A DNA stretch of 64,000 bases from Staphylococcus devriesei (GCF_002902625.1 NZ_PPRG01000002.1:1-64000), one strand, 5' to 3'; shown: positions 1-9,135, numbered from the stretch's first letter. Program-made: numbers and translations. Notes: generated from the sequence alone by a model not told the origin.

Positions 1-655
1 AACTACGTTTCATAGGTGTTTTAACTATAATAGATTTATTCTTTTCTACATATAGTTTTGATAATTTAATCAATTGCTCTACTTTAATTATTGGAGCGTC
101 ATTATAAACTTTAAGAAAAACATTCTTTTTACTTTTAACAACTGGCAATGCCATAACCCTTGAAGGTTGATAACTTCCCTCATCAACTTTAAAACCAATT
201 TCCTTAGCTATTAATTTTGAATACTTTCTATATTCATCTGGGCTTATTTTTTTATTTAAAGGGATAAACAAGCGTATTCTAGGGCTATCAGTATAATGAT
301 TAAATGTAGTATGCCAAAACCATGAAATGTTGCCTAGCGTGGTTTTAAATGCGTCATTTAGTCGTTTTAAATCATCAATTTCATCATAATCCAGTACTAT
401 AATATTTCTATATAAAATGTTTTTGTCTTTACGGTATCTTTGATGTATTTTACCATCAATATTAGTTTCATCTGCTACATCTCCATATAAAGCAACACCT
501 CTTATATACTTGTTTGTATCATATTGAGGAATAGATAAAAGTTCTACTAAATCACTCCATTTACACTGAATAAACTTTATAAATGACGTAGCGTCTAAAT
601 TTTCATACCAAACCATACTAATTTGAGTGTCATTTTTAAAATTTAATTTTTCCAT
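1..655 (-). CDS. Phage/PICI-type primase, N-terminal part (cut by window edge)
   Basis: The minus strand is open from an ATG at 655 to the window edge, giving 218 residues without a stop. The translation has the look of the primase domain found in staphylococcal pathogenicity islands and phages: an acidic motif IVLDYDEID near residue 85, then SWFWHTTFNH, SPRIRLFIPLN and QPSRVMALP. This is the catalytic-aspartate and basic-residue layout of archaeo-eukaryotic-type primases. In such islands the primase begins a replication module and is followed by, or fused to, a helicase. The gene would prime island replication after derepression. The C-terminal part lies outside the window, so a fusion cannot be judged. 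Identification is from family resemblance, not a search. Confidence 0.8.
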   Translation of the reverse strand, partial: MEKLNFKNDTQISMVWYENLDATSFIKFIQCKWSDLVELLSIPQYDTNKYIRGVALYGDVADETNIDGKIHQRYRKDKNILYRNIIVLDYDEIDDLKRLNDAFKTTLGNISWFWHTTFNHYTDSPRIRLFIPLNKKISPDEYRKYSKLIAKEIGFKVDEGSYQPSRVMALPVVKSKKNVFLKVYNDAPIIKVEQLIKLSKLYVEKNKSIIVKTPMKRS

Positions 656-676
656 TATATCAACCTCTAATGTAAC

Positions 677-731
677 TTTAGGAAAAATATGTTATATTAT
701 ATACAATATTAATATAAATATTTTTCCTAAA
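677..731. promoter_or_regulatory. 14-bp perfect inverted repeat upstream of the primase
   Basis: Arms TTTAGGAAAAATAT (677-690) and ATATTTTTCCTAAA (718-731) are exact reverse complements around a 27-nt AT-only-like spacer. It sits between the 102-residue ORF and the primase start at 655. It could be an operator, a replication-protein site or a hairpin. Nothing in the sequence chooses between these. Confidence 0.5.
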
Positions 732-778
732 ATCAATATTTTTTCTCTTATTTCTGTTATCTGAACTAGTTATTCAAC

Positions 779-1087
779 CTATTTCAGATAACTTTTTTCT
801 TTAATTCTTAGATAATTGTTTACTAGTTTTGTCGTTATAGTGGGCATGTCGTTTTGAATATTTTGTTCAAATTTTTTATCTAACTTTTTCTTTAATTCTT
901 TTTTTGACATGTCACATTTTTTAATAGAAAGTGTTAAATGCTTAATATATATATTTAACTCTTCAATAGCATTATCCGCTTCTACTATATTTTCTAATTC
1001 ACTTAGAGCATTTCTATGCAATTCACTTTCTATATATTTAAATAAATATTCGGTTAAAACTAATTTTTCCTTTAATTTATTTTCCAT
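779..1087 (-). CDS. Hypothetical island protein, charged coiled coil (102 aa)
   Basis: I do not recognise the family. The 102-residue product is rich in Lys and Glu, has heptad-like spacing of Leu/Ile throughout, and contains only two Ala and no Trp, so a helical coiled coil is likely. It has no signal peptide or membrane segment. The start at 1087 has a GAGGG Shine-Dalgarno-like stretch about 8-12 nt upstream. It lies in the leftward island gene string between a small membrane ORF (11-nt gap) and the primase. Small helical proteins at this position are common in staphylococcal PICIs, but no role can be assigned. Confidence 0.6.
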   Translation of the reverse strand: MENKLKEKLVLTEYLFKYIESELHRNALSELENIVEADNAIEELNIYIKHLTLSIKKCDMSKKELKKKLDKKFEQNIQNDMPTITTKLVNNYLRIKEKSYLK

Positions 1088-1097
1088 TCATAATCCC

Positions 1098-1277
1098 TCA
1101 CTTAATTGTTTTACCTTTATTAAATAACATTGGTTCTAATTCTTTTTCATCATAATTAATCAGTGCAATTAAAGATCCTAAAAAATAAATTGTTAAACCT
1201 GTATGAAAATTAATATATCTAGTAACTAGATAAGTTAAAATAATAATTAATAAAAGTTGCATTGTTAATTTAATCAT
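1098..1277 (-). CDS. Small membrane protein of the island (59 aa)
   Basis: This short ORF starts at ATG 1277 behind AAAGGGTG, 6-7 nt upstream, and ends with TGA at 1098. The product begins MIKLTMQLLLIIILTYLVTRY, a strong transmembrane segment. A second hydrophobic stretch (LTIYFLGSLIALI, residues 28-40) follows, and the tail is charged. The start lies 2 nt after the stop of the preceding ORF, so the two are probably translated together. I do not recognise the family. Small two-helix membrane proteins of unknown role are usual cargo in SaPI-like elements. Confidence 0.55.
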   Translation of the reverse strand: MIKLTMQLLLIIILTYLVTRYINFHTGLTIYFLGSLIALINYDEKELEPMLFNKGKTIK

Positions 1278-1279
1278 TT

Positions 1280-1495
1280 TTACACCCTTTCTTTAATTTT
1301 CTGTCTATCATAAATTTCTTTTGCCTCGATTAAACTTTCTAAAGTTTTGCAACAATATTTAATAACTTCTAGCTCTTTGCTATTAAATAAACTTAAGTCA
1401 CATTGTCTATTCAAAATAATTTCTTCATTATGTGCTATTATCCAAAATATTGCTTTCATTAAATTTTGCTTATTAAAACCGATTTCCTTTTTTAT
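1280..1495 (-). CDS. Small hypothetical island ORF with apparent ATA start (71 aa)
   Basis: An open frame follows a stop codon at 1496-1498 directly. Its first codon is ATA at 1495, preceded by a good Shine-Dalgarno (GAGGTG with 6 nt spacing). The first ATG in frame is at 1459, would give 59 residues and has no ribosome binding site. The product contains ...NKQNLMKAIFWIIAHNEEI and a Lys/Glu-rich helical tail, and its stop is 2 nt before the next start. Either an ATG was mutated to ATA, or a non-standard start is used, or the 59-residue form is made. The family is not recognised. Confidence 0.45.
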   Translation of the reverse strand: MKKEIGFNKQNLMKAIFWIIAHNEEIILNRQCDLSLFNSKELEVIKYCCKTLESLIEAKEIYDRQKIKERV

Positions 1496-1512
1496 TTAAA
1501 CCACCTCTTTTA

Positions 1513-2177
1513 TTAGCAACCCTTTCGTGACATCATAGCTATATATCTAGCAATATCTAAGGTTAATGCAAAATCGTCAAGTTGTCTGATAGCCTTATTA
1601 TTTACAACCGTGCTTGTAAGTACACTTGTAAAATCTCTGTTTTCTCTAAAATGTTTTAAATTAATTTCTGCCCATACTTTAAAACGTTTTTAACTTCTAA
1701 ATCTCTATAAAGCTTTCTCACACTTTTTTTAGTATCCAAAGTTAACCATGGTCTAAATAATTAATAGAGTCTCTTGAGCTGTTGCTCTTATTTGAGTAAG
1801 AGCTATATAATCAATATTTTCTTCTAAAACGTAATTAACCGTTTTTCGAACCTATCGTTATATCTTGTCTTAATTTCTAAAGCTCTATAAAGCTCTCTCA
1901 CACTTATTGCAGTGTCGAGTGTTAGAATTTGGTTAACTTGTTCGTAAGTACGCGACCTTTTTTGACCATGTACTTTTTCAACTTACTCAATTTTGGGCGG
2001 GTTAAAATCAACGTCTTCTTCAAATCTATATTTCAACATTCGAGAAAACCAATCTTTATATTCTCTCTTAACCTCTAATGCTTGAGGAAGTTTCGACCAA
2101 TTATCGTAATTTCTTTAGTAATATCTAAATTTAGTGCGTGGTCAGTCATGTTTTGATATCCGCCTTGGCTAAGACAT
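1513..2177 (-). pseudogene. Decayed antirepressor (AntA/AntB-like) with internal tandem repeats
   Basis: A start with AAAGGGTG upstream (ATG 2177) is followed at once by a stop (Met-Ser-stop). Reading across several frames gives pieces of an AntA/AntB antirepressor domain repeated head to tail. The pieces include ALNLDITKEI, ALEVKREYKDWFSRM with RFEEDVDF, RTYEQVNQILTLDTA joined to SVRELYRALEIKTRYND, LTLDTKKSVRKLYRDLEVK, and finally HFRENRDF ... ALTLDIARYIAMM ending at TAA 1513. At least one in-frame stop (GAG-TAA near 1986) and frameshifts near 1818 and 1690 rule out a single product. In phages and islands such domains relieve repressor control. This copy is dead or reduced to fragments. Confidence 0.65.
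1691..2090. repeat. Three degenerate direct repeats inside the antirepressor pseudogene
   Basis: The blocks beginning TAACTTCTAAATCTCTATAA (1691) and TAATTTCTAAAGCTCTATAA (1871) are exactly 180 bp apart and stay similar for about 50 bp. A weaker third copy begins TAACCTCTAATG at 2069, 198 bp further on. Both spacings are multiples of three, which fits in-frame duplication of a 60-codon unit before decay. Confidence 0.6.
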
Positions 2178-2202
2178 TTTAGGGACACCCTTTATTCGTA
2201 TT

Positions 2203-2469
2203 TTAGTAATCATGGTATTGATTAAAAATTTTATTAAAGTTTAATTTCAAATATTCACGCATAGGCTCCGCACAAAATAGCCATTTATTGTTATGTTCAT
2301 CTGGATAATGTACAAAAGCTTTTAAATCTTCTTTAAATCTAGGGTTATAAAGTAAAATTTTAGTAGCTGTATTCCATGAAATTCCAATATGTTGTAAAAA
2401 CATTTTACGTGTCCAAACTGTCCGATTTTCAAACTTTACGTTTTCATATTCATTATCTTTAGCATTCAT
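2203..2469 (-). CDS. Helix-turn-helix island protein (88 aa)
   Basis: The 88-residue product contains VWTRKMFLQHIGISWNTATK followed by a PRFK segment and the C-terminal EPMREYLKLN. This is a compact helix-turn-helix layout typical of small DNA-binding proteins next to str/xis in staphylococcal islands. It could act as an excisionase or as an accessory regulator. It follows the Cro-like gene in the same direction. A copy of the 17-bp operator sequence (2540-2556) lies upstream, so it is probably under repressor control. The exact family is not certain. Confidence 0.6.
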   Translation of the reverse strand: MNAKDNEYENVKFENRTVWTRKMFLQHIGISWNTATKILLYNPRFKEDLKAFVHYPDEHNNKWLFCAEPMREYLKLNFNKIFNQYHDY

Positions 2470-2539
2470 ATTTTTAACACCTCTTATTTCATATCTAAAA
2501 ATACTTTAAATGTAATATTTTAAATTATTAACTGAAATC

Positions 2540-2556
2540 TGTAATTTCTGTAATTA
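2540..2556. promoter_or_regulatory. 17-bp operator-like repeat, outlying copy
   Basis: TGTAATTTCTGTAATTA is identical to the two copies in the divergent repressor/Cro region. It overlaps the 3' end of the Cro-like gene and lies about 70 bp upstream of the HTH gene start at 2469. Confidence 0.5.
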
Positions 2557-2757
2557 AGGGTAAAAAATTTTTGATAATTCTATTTTAATTCCATTTTCTT
2601 CTAAAATACTTATATATTTCTGCATTTCCTTTCTAGTAAAATCTCGTTTACCATTTTCTTTATCAGCATATGTATTTATTGAAACTCCAATTTCCTTTGC
2701 CATAGATTTTTGAGTTATTCCTAAAGCACAACGGTAACCTTTAACTAAGTTAAACAT
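2554..2757 (-). CDS. Cro-like XRE regulator (67 aa)
   Basis: The helix-turn-helix reads GITQKSMAKEIGVSINTYAD, the Xre/Cro type. ATG 2757 is chosen over the longer open frame because AAAGGTGAG lies 7 nt upstream and the extra N-terminal residues would run through the operators. The product is little more than one DNA-binding domain. It is divergent from the larger repressor at 2879, the standard lysogeny-switch layout of phages and PICIs, where this position corresponds to cro or str. It starts the leftward island transcript. Confidence 0.75.
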   Translation of the reverse strand: MFNLVKGYRCALGITQKSMAKEIGVSINTYADKENGKRDFTRKEMQKYISILEENGIKIELSKIFYP

Positions 2758-2774
2758 TTCACTACTCACCTTTC

Positions 2775-2846
2775 TGTAATTTCTGTAATTAATATATACT
2801 GTAATTAATGAATATGTCAATAAATTTTGTGTAATTTCTGTAATTA
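2775..2846. promoter_or_regulatory. Operator cluster between repressor and Cro-like genes
   Basis: Two identical copies of TGTAATTTCTGTAATTA lie at 2775-2791 and 2830-2846, with a half copy TGTAATTA at 2800-2807. Each full copy is itself a tandem of TGTAATT at 9-bp pitch. They bracket the leftward promoter, so they are the likely binding sites of the repressor and the Cro-like protein. Confidence 0.65.
2791..2820 (-). promoter_or_regulatory. Leftward island promoter
   Basis: On the minus strand a perfect -35 TTGACA (2820-2815) is followed by TATATT (2796-2791) at 18 bp, or TATATA at 16 bp. The half operator lies in the spacer and full operators lie on either side. It would drive the Cro-like gene and the genes downstream of it. 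Confidence 0.6.
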
Positions 2847-2878
2847 GGTTAAAATTATTATGAGAAGGAGTGTATTAA

Positions 2879-3496
2879 ATGAGAACGCAAAAAAATGTAG
2901 GAAACATTATAAGGAAAATTAGAATTATTAGCGGTCTAGATCAAAAAACATTTGCTAAGCGAATAAATACCACTGTTTCTGCCTTAAGCAATTGGGAAAA
3001 TGGTCGGAATTATCCAAAAGAAGATTATTTAGTAAGAATTAATAGAGAATTTAATATACCTATAGATTTTATATTATATGAAACACACGAACGAGTTTTT
3101 AAAGTTATTGAACTTTTGAAAAATGATATAAATTTTGAAAAAAAATACAAATTCCTCTATAACGAAGAAATTAATGCTAATATTATTGAAATCGTCACGA
3201 ATGAAATTAATGATTTTTCTAATCAACTGGGTAAAGGAACGTCAATATATATACCTGATGATAGTGATATATATGATTTAGTAAAAAAAGAATTATCTAA
3301 ATACGATAAACTAAGTAAATATGAACATTTTGATGATAACGAGGCGATTGTATTTATATCTGAACATCTCTCTACTTTTATAAAAGAAAATTCAACTACT
3401 CTTAAAGAAAATGATATTTCTAATGATTTAGTAAACTATATAGAAAAAATTCTATATAAAGCATTACATGACATCCAAGAATATAACAACCAATGA
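2879..3496 (+). CDS. XRE-family master repressor of the island (Stl/CI-like)
   Basis: A 205-residue protein. Residues about 8-60 form an Xre helix-turn-helix (IRIISGLDQKTFAKRINTTV, then SALSNWENGRNYP). The remaining 145 residues are acidic and helical with no visible CI-type Ser-Lys autocleavage motif. This matches Stl-like repressors of PICIs, which are relieved by helper-phage proteins rather than by RecA. AAGGAGTG precedes ATG 2879. Its stop overlaps the longest possible integrase frame, so the two genes are co-transcribed. The inducer cannot be inferred because the C-terminal domain is not recognised. Confidence 0.75.
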   Translation: MRTQKNVGNIIRKIRIISGLDQKTFAKRINTTVSALSNWENGRNYPKEDYLVRINREFNIPIDFILYETHERVFKVIELLKNDINFEKKYKFLYNEEINANIIEIVTNEINDFSNQLGKGTSIYIPDDSDIYDLVKKELSKYDKLSKYEHFDDNEAIVFISEHLSTFIKENSTTLKENDISNDLVNYIEKILYKALHDIQEYNNQ

Positions 3497-3510
3497 CAAA
3501 GGTGATGTAT

Positions 3511-4560
3511 ATGGCAAGTTACGAAAAACGAGGAAATAAATGGCGTTACATTATTTCATATAAAGATGAGGAAGGAAAGTTCAAAAAAATTCAACAAGGT
3601 GGGTTTAGAACTAAAAAAGAAGCACAAGTACATGCTAACGATTTAGAATACAATTTAAAGAACGGTTATAACATAAATAATAATGTAGTTTTTTCGGAAT
3701 ACTTTAAAACATGGTATGAATTGAATAAAAAAGGACACATTACAGATAAAACCTTAGAACGGTATAAAGTAGCATATAAAGACATAAAGCAATATTTTAA
3801 TAATACATACATCAAGAATATTAAACGAAGTGACTACCAACGTTTTTTAAATAACTATGGTGAAAATCATGCTTATGATACTGCTAAAAAATTAAATAGT
3901 TATATCAAAAATTGTTTTGACTATGCTATTCATGAAGGTCTTATTTTACGTAATCCAACATTTAAAGCTAGTATAAAGGCATGTAACCCTACTAAATCTG
4001 AAGATACTAAATTTATTAGTGAAACTGAATTCAAACGCTTGAAACGTTATTTTGAAAATAAAGATACTACTTCAGCCTTAGTTATTTTAATGACTATGGC
4101 AACTGCTGGACGTTTCTCTGAAGTGGCTAATATTAAAGTTGAAGATTTGAATTTTAAAGATAACACTGTACACTTACGTGGAACTAAAACAAAAACATCA
4201 GATCGTATAGTAAGTGTAGATTTAATTACAATGCAACGAGTTAAACATTTTATGAACTCTCGACCTAAAAATATAAATGGTTATATATTTACAACATACG
4301 GCACACCTATAAGTAATCAGAAAACAAATAAAGCCCTTTTAATAGCTTGTAGAAAATGTAATACAAAACCTATTACCGTACATGCTCTACGTCATACTAT
4401 GGCATCTATTTTAATTAGACATGGATATTCAATTTATTTTATAGCTAAAAGATTAGGTCATAAGTCTATAAAGACTACATATGAAATTTACGGTCATCTA
4501 TTAGAAGAAACATATGAAGAAGAAAATGCAAAAGCTTTACAATTAATTAGTGAATTATAA
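3511..4560 (+). CDS. int: Tyrosine-recombinase integrase
   Basis: The N-terminus (YEKRGNKWRYIISYKDEEGK) is the small three-stranded arm-site-binding domain of Tn916/phage-type integrases. A SAM-like core-binding domain follows at about residues 60-160. The catalytic domain shows the R-H-R-H-Y set: Arg in AGRFSEVANI, HALRHTM, LGHKSIKTT and the nucleophile Tyr in YEIYGHL near the C-terminus. ATG 3511 is preferred because AAAGGTG lies 6 nt upstream; a frame open from 3493 overlaps the repressor stop. It should integrate and excise the island. All catalytic residues are present, so it looks functional. Confidence 0.9.
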   Translation: MASYEKRGNKWRYIISYKDEEGKFKKIQQGGFRTKKEAQVHANDLEYNLKNGYNINNNVVFSEYFKTWYELNKKGHITDKTLERYKVAYKDIKQYFNNTYIKNIKRSDYQRFLNNYGENHAYDTAKKLNSYIKNCFDYAIHEGLILRNPTFKASIKACNPTKSEDTKFISETEFKRLKRYFENKDTTSALVILMTMATAGRFSEVANIKVEDLNFKDNTVHLRGTKTKTSDRIVSVDLITMQRVKHFMNSRPKNINGYIFTTYGTPISNQKTNKALLIACRKCNTKPITVHALRHTMASILIRHGYSIYFIAKRLGHKSIKTTYEIYGHLLEETYEEENAKALQLISEL

Positions 4561-4733
4561 TGTATTAAATGGGGGAAATTGGGGAAATTTATTTCAAAAG
4601 TAATGAAAAGTTATTACAAACATATACCTATAAACACTGTTATTAAGCCATATTGATACATTATAAAACCATATTATAAACTCTTTTCTTCCTCTCGAGG
4701 GGGTTATGACACATTAATTAAATACTATGAGGA

Positions 4734-4763
4734 GAAAAAAGCCTGTTATGACGGTCTTTTTTC
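4734..4763 (+). terminator. Terminator after the integrase
   Basis: GAAAAAAGCC and GGTCTTTTTTC pair with one bulged T around the loop TGTTATGAC. The A and T runs make it usable in both directions. Confidence 0.55.
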
Positions 4764-4850
4764 TATATCCACTATTAATAACACACTCTGTAGGGCTCAT
4801 CTTAAGAGAATTAAAAAGACTCTAACTACAAACTACCATTATAATAATAA

Positions 4851-4894
4851 ACACCCAAAATTTTTGAATTGATACGCAACAAATTTTTAGGTGT
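4851..4894 (-). terminator. whiA terminator
   Basis: On the minus strand ACACCTAAAAATTTG pairs with CAAAAATTTTTGGGTGT and is followed by TTTATTATTAT. It begins 12 nt after the whiA stop. Confidence 0.7.
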
Positions 4895-4905
4895 CTTCAA
4901 TTTAT

Positions 4906-5850
4906 CTATAATTCTACTTTCTCACCACTACGCAGTTTATCAGCAAGTTCATTTAGCTTTCTTAAGCGGTGGTTAACACCTGACTTCGAGATGGCACCCG
5001 TTGATAACATTTCTCCGAGCTCCTTTAACGAAATCTCTTGATGCTCAACGCGTAATTTAGCAATTTCTCTCAAACGATCTGGTAAGTTATCTAAACCAAT
5101 TTCTTGATCAATCAATTGGATACTTTGAACTTGTTTCATTGCAGCACTAACTGTCTTATTTAAATTAGCCGTCTCACAATTAACTAAGCGATTAACCGAG
5201 TTTCTCATATCTCTAACAATACGTACGTCCTCAAATTTTAATAACGCTTGATAACCACCTATTAAACTTAAAAATTCAGAGATTTTTTCCGCTTCTTTTA
5301 AATAAGCGATACTTCCTTTTTTACGTTCCAAGTGTTTAGCATTTAAACCATAGCTATTCATTAGTTTGGTTAAACCTTCTGAGTGATTCTCATATTGTGA
5401 GAAAATTTCTAAATGGTATGAGGAGGTTTCTGGATTGTTAACTGAACCACCAGCTAAGAAAGCGCCGCGTAGATAGCTCCGGCGCATTTCATCATCCGTA
5501 ATCATACTGGCATCAATGTCATGTACGAAAATTCCATTCTTTAAAATACCAAGTTGATCAAGTATTTCCCTCGCGCGTACCTTAGTTCGACAAATATAAA
5601 TATTGTTCTTTTTAAGTTTCATTTTTTTACGCACTAATATTTCTACTTCGACATTAAATACACGTTTAATTAACGAATAAATTCGTCTTGCCGTTGTAGC
5701 ATTCTCAGTTTGAACGTTAATTACAAATTGCTGATTAGATAGGCTGAGTGCACCGTTCATGCGTATTAATGCGCTAAGCTCTGCTTTAGCGTTACTTTCA
5801 TCTACTTCAATACGCGTTAATTCATTTTTCATATCTGAGGCAAAACTCAT
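4906..5850 (-). CDS. whiA: WhiA, DNA-binding cell-division regulator
   Basis: The 314-residue product has the WhiA layout: an N-terminal LAGLIDADG homing-endonuclease-like fold without nuclease activity (including [16 protein letters not shown]) and a C-terminal helix-turn-helix ([20 protein letters not shown]). WhiA affects cell division and chromosome segregation in Firmicutes. ATG 5850 is chosen because GGAGG lies 8 nt upstream; a GTG one codon earlier is possible. It is the last gene of the rapZ-yvcK-whiA cluster, although a 135-nt gap separates it from yvcK. In staphylococci clpP is expected next, but here the island follows. Confidence 0.93.
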   Translation of the reverse strand: MSFASDMKNELTRIEVDESNAKAELSALIRMNGALSLSNQQFVINVQTENATTARRIYSLIKRVFNVEVEILVRKKMKLKKNNIYICRTKVRAREILDQLGILKNGIFVHDIDASMITDDEMRRSYLRGAFLAGGSVNNPETSSYHLEIFSQYENHSEGLTKLMNSYGLNAKHLERKKGSIAYLKEAEKISEFLSLIGGYQALLKFEDVRIVRDMRNSVNRLVNCETANLNKTVSAAMKQVQSIQLIDQEIGLDNLPDRLREIAKLRVEHQEISLKELGEMLSTGAISKSGVNHRLRKLNELADKLRSGEKVEL

Positions 5851-5985
5851 CACACATTCCTCCTTCTCTAATCATTGTTATAAATACATGTAATTAACAT
5901 CTCTAGTACTTTAATTTAGGTTAATCCTATTTTAAGAGACATATGATTAATATCTTATCATAATTTAATACATGATAAGTAATAT

Positions 5986-6972
5986 TTATTTCTTGGGTTG
6001 AAATTGAATTGTACTTGTTAATTCAAGTGCTAAATCATAAATTAATCTTGCTAAAACTTTCGTATTATGACGGACTAAATGTTCATTAGATACTTCAACC
6101 AAATTGTTAGAAGTAATAATTTTAATATTATTATCGGTTAATTTATCCATGTTCATTTCTACAGGTTTCGCATTACGTTCTTCATAACGTTTTAAGACTT
6201 TATCATCATATTTATCACCACTGCATATTACAAAATCAATAAAGTCTTTTCCAGCATGGTCATGAAGAGCTTGAATATGATCTAACACATCATAGTCTGT
6301 TGTTTCACCAGGTTGAGTCATTATATTAGATATATATAACTTAGGTGCTTGAGAATTTAAAATTGCGTCAGACATCCCTTTCACACATAAATTAGAAATA
6401 ACGCTTGTATATAAAGAGCCAGGGCCCAATACAATTAAATCAGCTTCTTCCAACGCATCAATTGCTTCTTCCATTGGTTCAACATTGGGTGGTTCTAAAT
6501 ACACACGCTCAATTTTTTTATTTTTTTTAGGAATTTTAGATTCGCCTCTCACAATTTCGCCATCTTCTAGTACTGCATTAAGCATTACATTGGTGTTTGT
6601 TGAAGGAATCACTTTGCCTTTAATATTTAATATTTTACTCAACTCTTTCACCGCATGACCGAAATCATCTTTAATATTAGTTAAGGCTGCTAATAATAAA
6701 TTACCTAGCGAATGTCCTTCAATTTGATTCTCTTCAAAACGATATTGAAATAATTCCTCTAAAATAGGTTCAACGTCACTTAAAGCAGCAATTACATTTC
6801 TTATGTCTCCCGGAGCAGGTATATCCATTTCACTACGGATTTTACCCGTACTTCCTCCGTCGTCTGCCACTGTCACGATTGCTGTTATATCTATAGGGTA
6901 TTCTCTTAACCCCCTAGCTAATACTGATAAGCCGGTTCCTCCGCCTATAAGCACAATTTTTAATTGTTTCAT
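5986..6972 (-). CDS. yvcK: YvcK, gluconeogenesis/cell-shape factor
   Basis: A 328-residue protein of the YvcK/CofD-like family. The N-terminal [17 protein letters not shown] is the nucleotide-sugar-binding glycine loop, with [10 protein letters not shown] and PGDIRN after it and a central GPGSLYTS. Family members bind UDP-sugars and are needed for growth on gluconeogenic carbon sources and for normal wall synthesis. ATG 6972 overlaps the rapZ stop by 4 nt (ATGA), indicating translational coupling. Confidence 0.92.
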   Translation of the reverse strand: MKQLKIVLIGGGTGLSVLARGLREYPIDITAIVTVADDGGSTGKIRSEMDIPAPGDIRNVIAALSDVEPILEELFQYRFEENQIEGHSLGNLLLAALTNIKDDFGHAVKELSKILNIKGKVIPSTNTNVMLNAVLEDGEIVRGESKIPKKNKKIERVYLEPPNVEPMEEAIDALEEADLIVLGPGSLYTSVISNLCVKGMSDAILNSQAPKLYISNIMTQPGETTDYDVLDHIQALHDHAGKDFIDFVICSGDKYDDKVLKRYEERNAKPVEMNMDKLTDNNIKIITSNNLVEVSNEHLVRHNTKVLARLIYDLALELTSTIQFQPKK

Positions 6973-7883
6973 TTTTTCACGCCACTTTCGATATGCGCAT
7001 CTCTATGATGGACATAAACATTATAATCAAAAATATCTTCTAACTCTTCGCCAATGCGTTTAGCTAAAGCTACTGAACGGTGTTGACCACCTGTACAACC
7101 AATCGCAATGACTAATTGAGATTTACCCTCTTTTTTATACCCTGGTATCATAAAACTTAATAAATCCATTAATTTTTCAAAAAATATCTCTGTCTCTCGC
7201 CATTTCATTACATAATTATAAACCGCTTCGTCCTCCCCCGTCATCGGTCGCAAGTCTTCTACATAATAAGGGTTAGGAAGGAATCTGACATCAAACACTA
7301 AGTCAGCGTCCATTTGAATACCGTGTTTGAATCCAAAACTTGTAACGTTAATACTAAATGATTTGAAGCTTTCATCTTTAAATTTTTTCTTAATTTTCTC
7401 TTTTAAATCTTTCACTTTTATATTCGTTGTATCGATAATGTAGTTTGCGATAGTACGTATATTTGAAAGCAACTGTCTTTCTTCAACGATAGAATCAATA
7501 AGTGATTGTTGACCATTTTCATTCAATGGATGTGCGCGACGTGTTTCTTTATATCTAGAGATTAATTTTTCAGTATCAGCTTCTAAAAACATCACATCTA
7601 CAATGACGTCATTGCGACTTTTTATTACGTCTATTTCGTCTACTAAAGATTTAAATAACTCTTTACCACGTAAATCTATGGCAATTGCAACTTTTTGTAG
7701 AGACGGATTCCCTTGTTCCATTAATTCAACAAATTTAGGGAGTAATATAGGTGGTAAGTTATCTACGCAAAAGAAACCGATATCTTCTAAACATTGTATA
7801 ACGACTGATTTCCCTGCTCCGGACAAGCCAGTTACTACTAATAATTCACTTTTACTCATTTCGTTTTCAGTTTGATTAATCAT
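6969..7883 (-). CDS. rapZ: RapZ/YvcJ nucleotide-binding protein
   Basis: The 304-residue product carries Walker A GLSGAGKS at about residues 18-25 and the conserved C-terminal [13 protein letters not shown] and HHRDAH motifs of the RapZ family. The family hydrolyses nucleotides. In E. coli RapZ is an RNA-binding adaptor controlling glmS, and in Bacillus YvcJ affects competence; the staphylococcal role is less certain. Start 7883 has GGCGGTG upstream, and an internal ATG at 7859 is an alternative. It overlaps yvcK by 4 nt. Confidence 0.92.
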   Translation of the reverse strand: MINQTENEMSKSELLVVTGLSGAGKSVVIQCLEDIGFFCVDNLPPILLPKFVELMEQGNPSLQKVAIAIDLRGKELFKSLVDEIDVIKSRNDVIVDVMFLEADTEKLISRYKETRRAHPLNENGQQSLIDSIVEERQLLSNIRTIANYIIDTTNIKVKDLKEKIKKKFKDESFKSFSINVTSFGFKHGIQMDADLVFDVRFLPNPYYVEDLRPMTGEDEAVYNYVMKWRETEIFFEKLMDLLSFMIPGYKKEGKSQLVIAIGCTGGQHRSVALAKRIGEELEDIFDYNVYVHHRDAHIESGVKK

Positions 7884-8011
7884 TTTGACACCGCCTAGTT
7901 AGTCTTAAAATTATTATCGTATATGTATCACTTTTTATTTACTTTCATAATATCATATGTTCAAATCAACGTAATTAGTTACTCTTCGTATTTATTTATT
8001 TTCATGAAAAA

Positions 8012-8117
8012 AAGCTAGAATAAATGAGATTGAGACATCCACCTTTTATACTTTGAAAGACCGATTAACAGTCTCTAAAAGCAAGGTTCCTTTGTCCTAA
8101 CCTCTTTATTCTAGCTT
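8012..8117 (-). terminator. Long-stem terminator after trxB
   Basis: AAGCTAGAATAAA (8012-8024) and TTTATTCTAGCTT (8105-8117) are perfect 13-bp arms. The stem continues inward with GAGATTGAGACA against TGTCCTAACCTC (imperfect). On the minus strand a run of seven T follows. At 106 nt it is far longer than a plain terminator and may have a second role. Confidence 0.65.
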
Positions 8118-8136
8118 GTATAACGTCTTATGCGTC

Positions 8137-9135
<999 letters not shown>

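Larger units (their letters stand above)
4561..4905. other. Junction between island and chromosome, no gene seen
   Basis: This 345-nt stretch holds two hairpin terminators (listed separately) and should contain one attachment site. The word GTTATGAC occurs at 4703-4710 and again in the loop of the first terminator at 4745-4752. I could not define the att core because the other end of the island is outside the window. Confidence 0.4.

Noticed and set aside
909-1127. 72-residue plus-strand ORF
   Set aside because: It is the antisense shadow of the 102-residue island gene, has no ribosome binding site and has biased composition typical of a complementary frame.
4703-4752. GTTATGAC pair as the island attachment core
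   Set aside because: The copies are only 42 bp apart on the same side of the integrase, and one is in a terminator loop. A true core must recur at the far end of the island.
1-4763. Complete prophage
   Set aside because: Only regulatory, integration and primase genes are visible, with no structural or lysis genes. The compact layout fits a satellite island better, though the left end is unseen.
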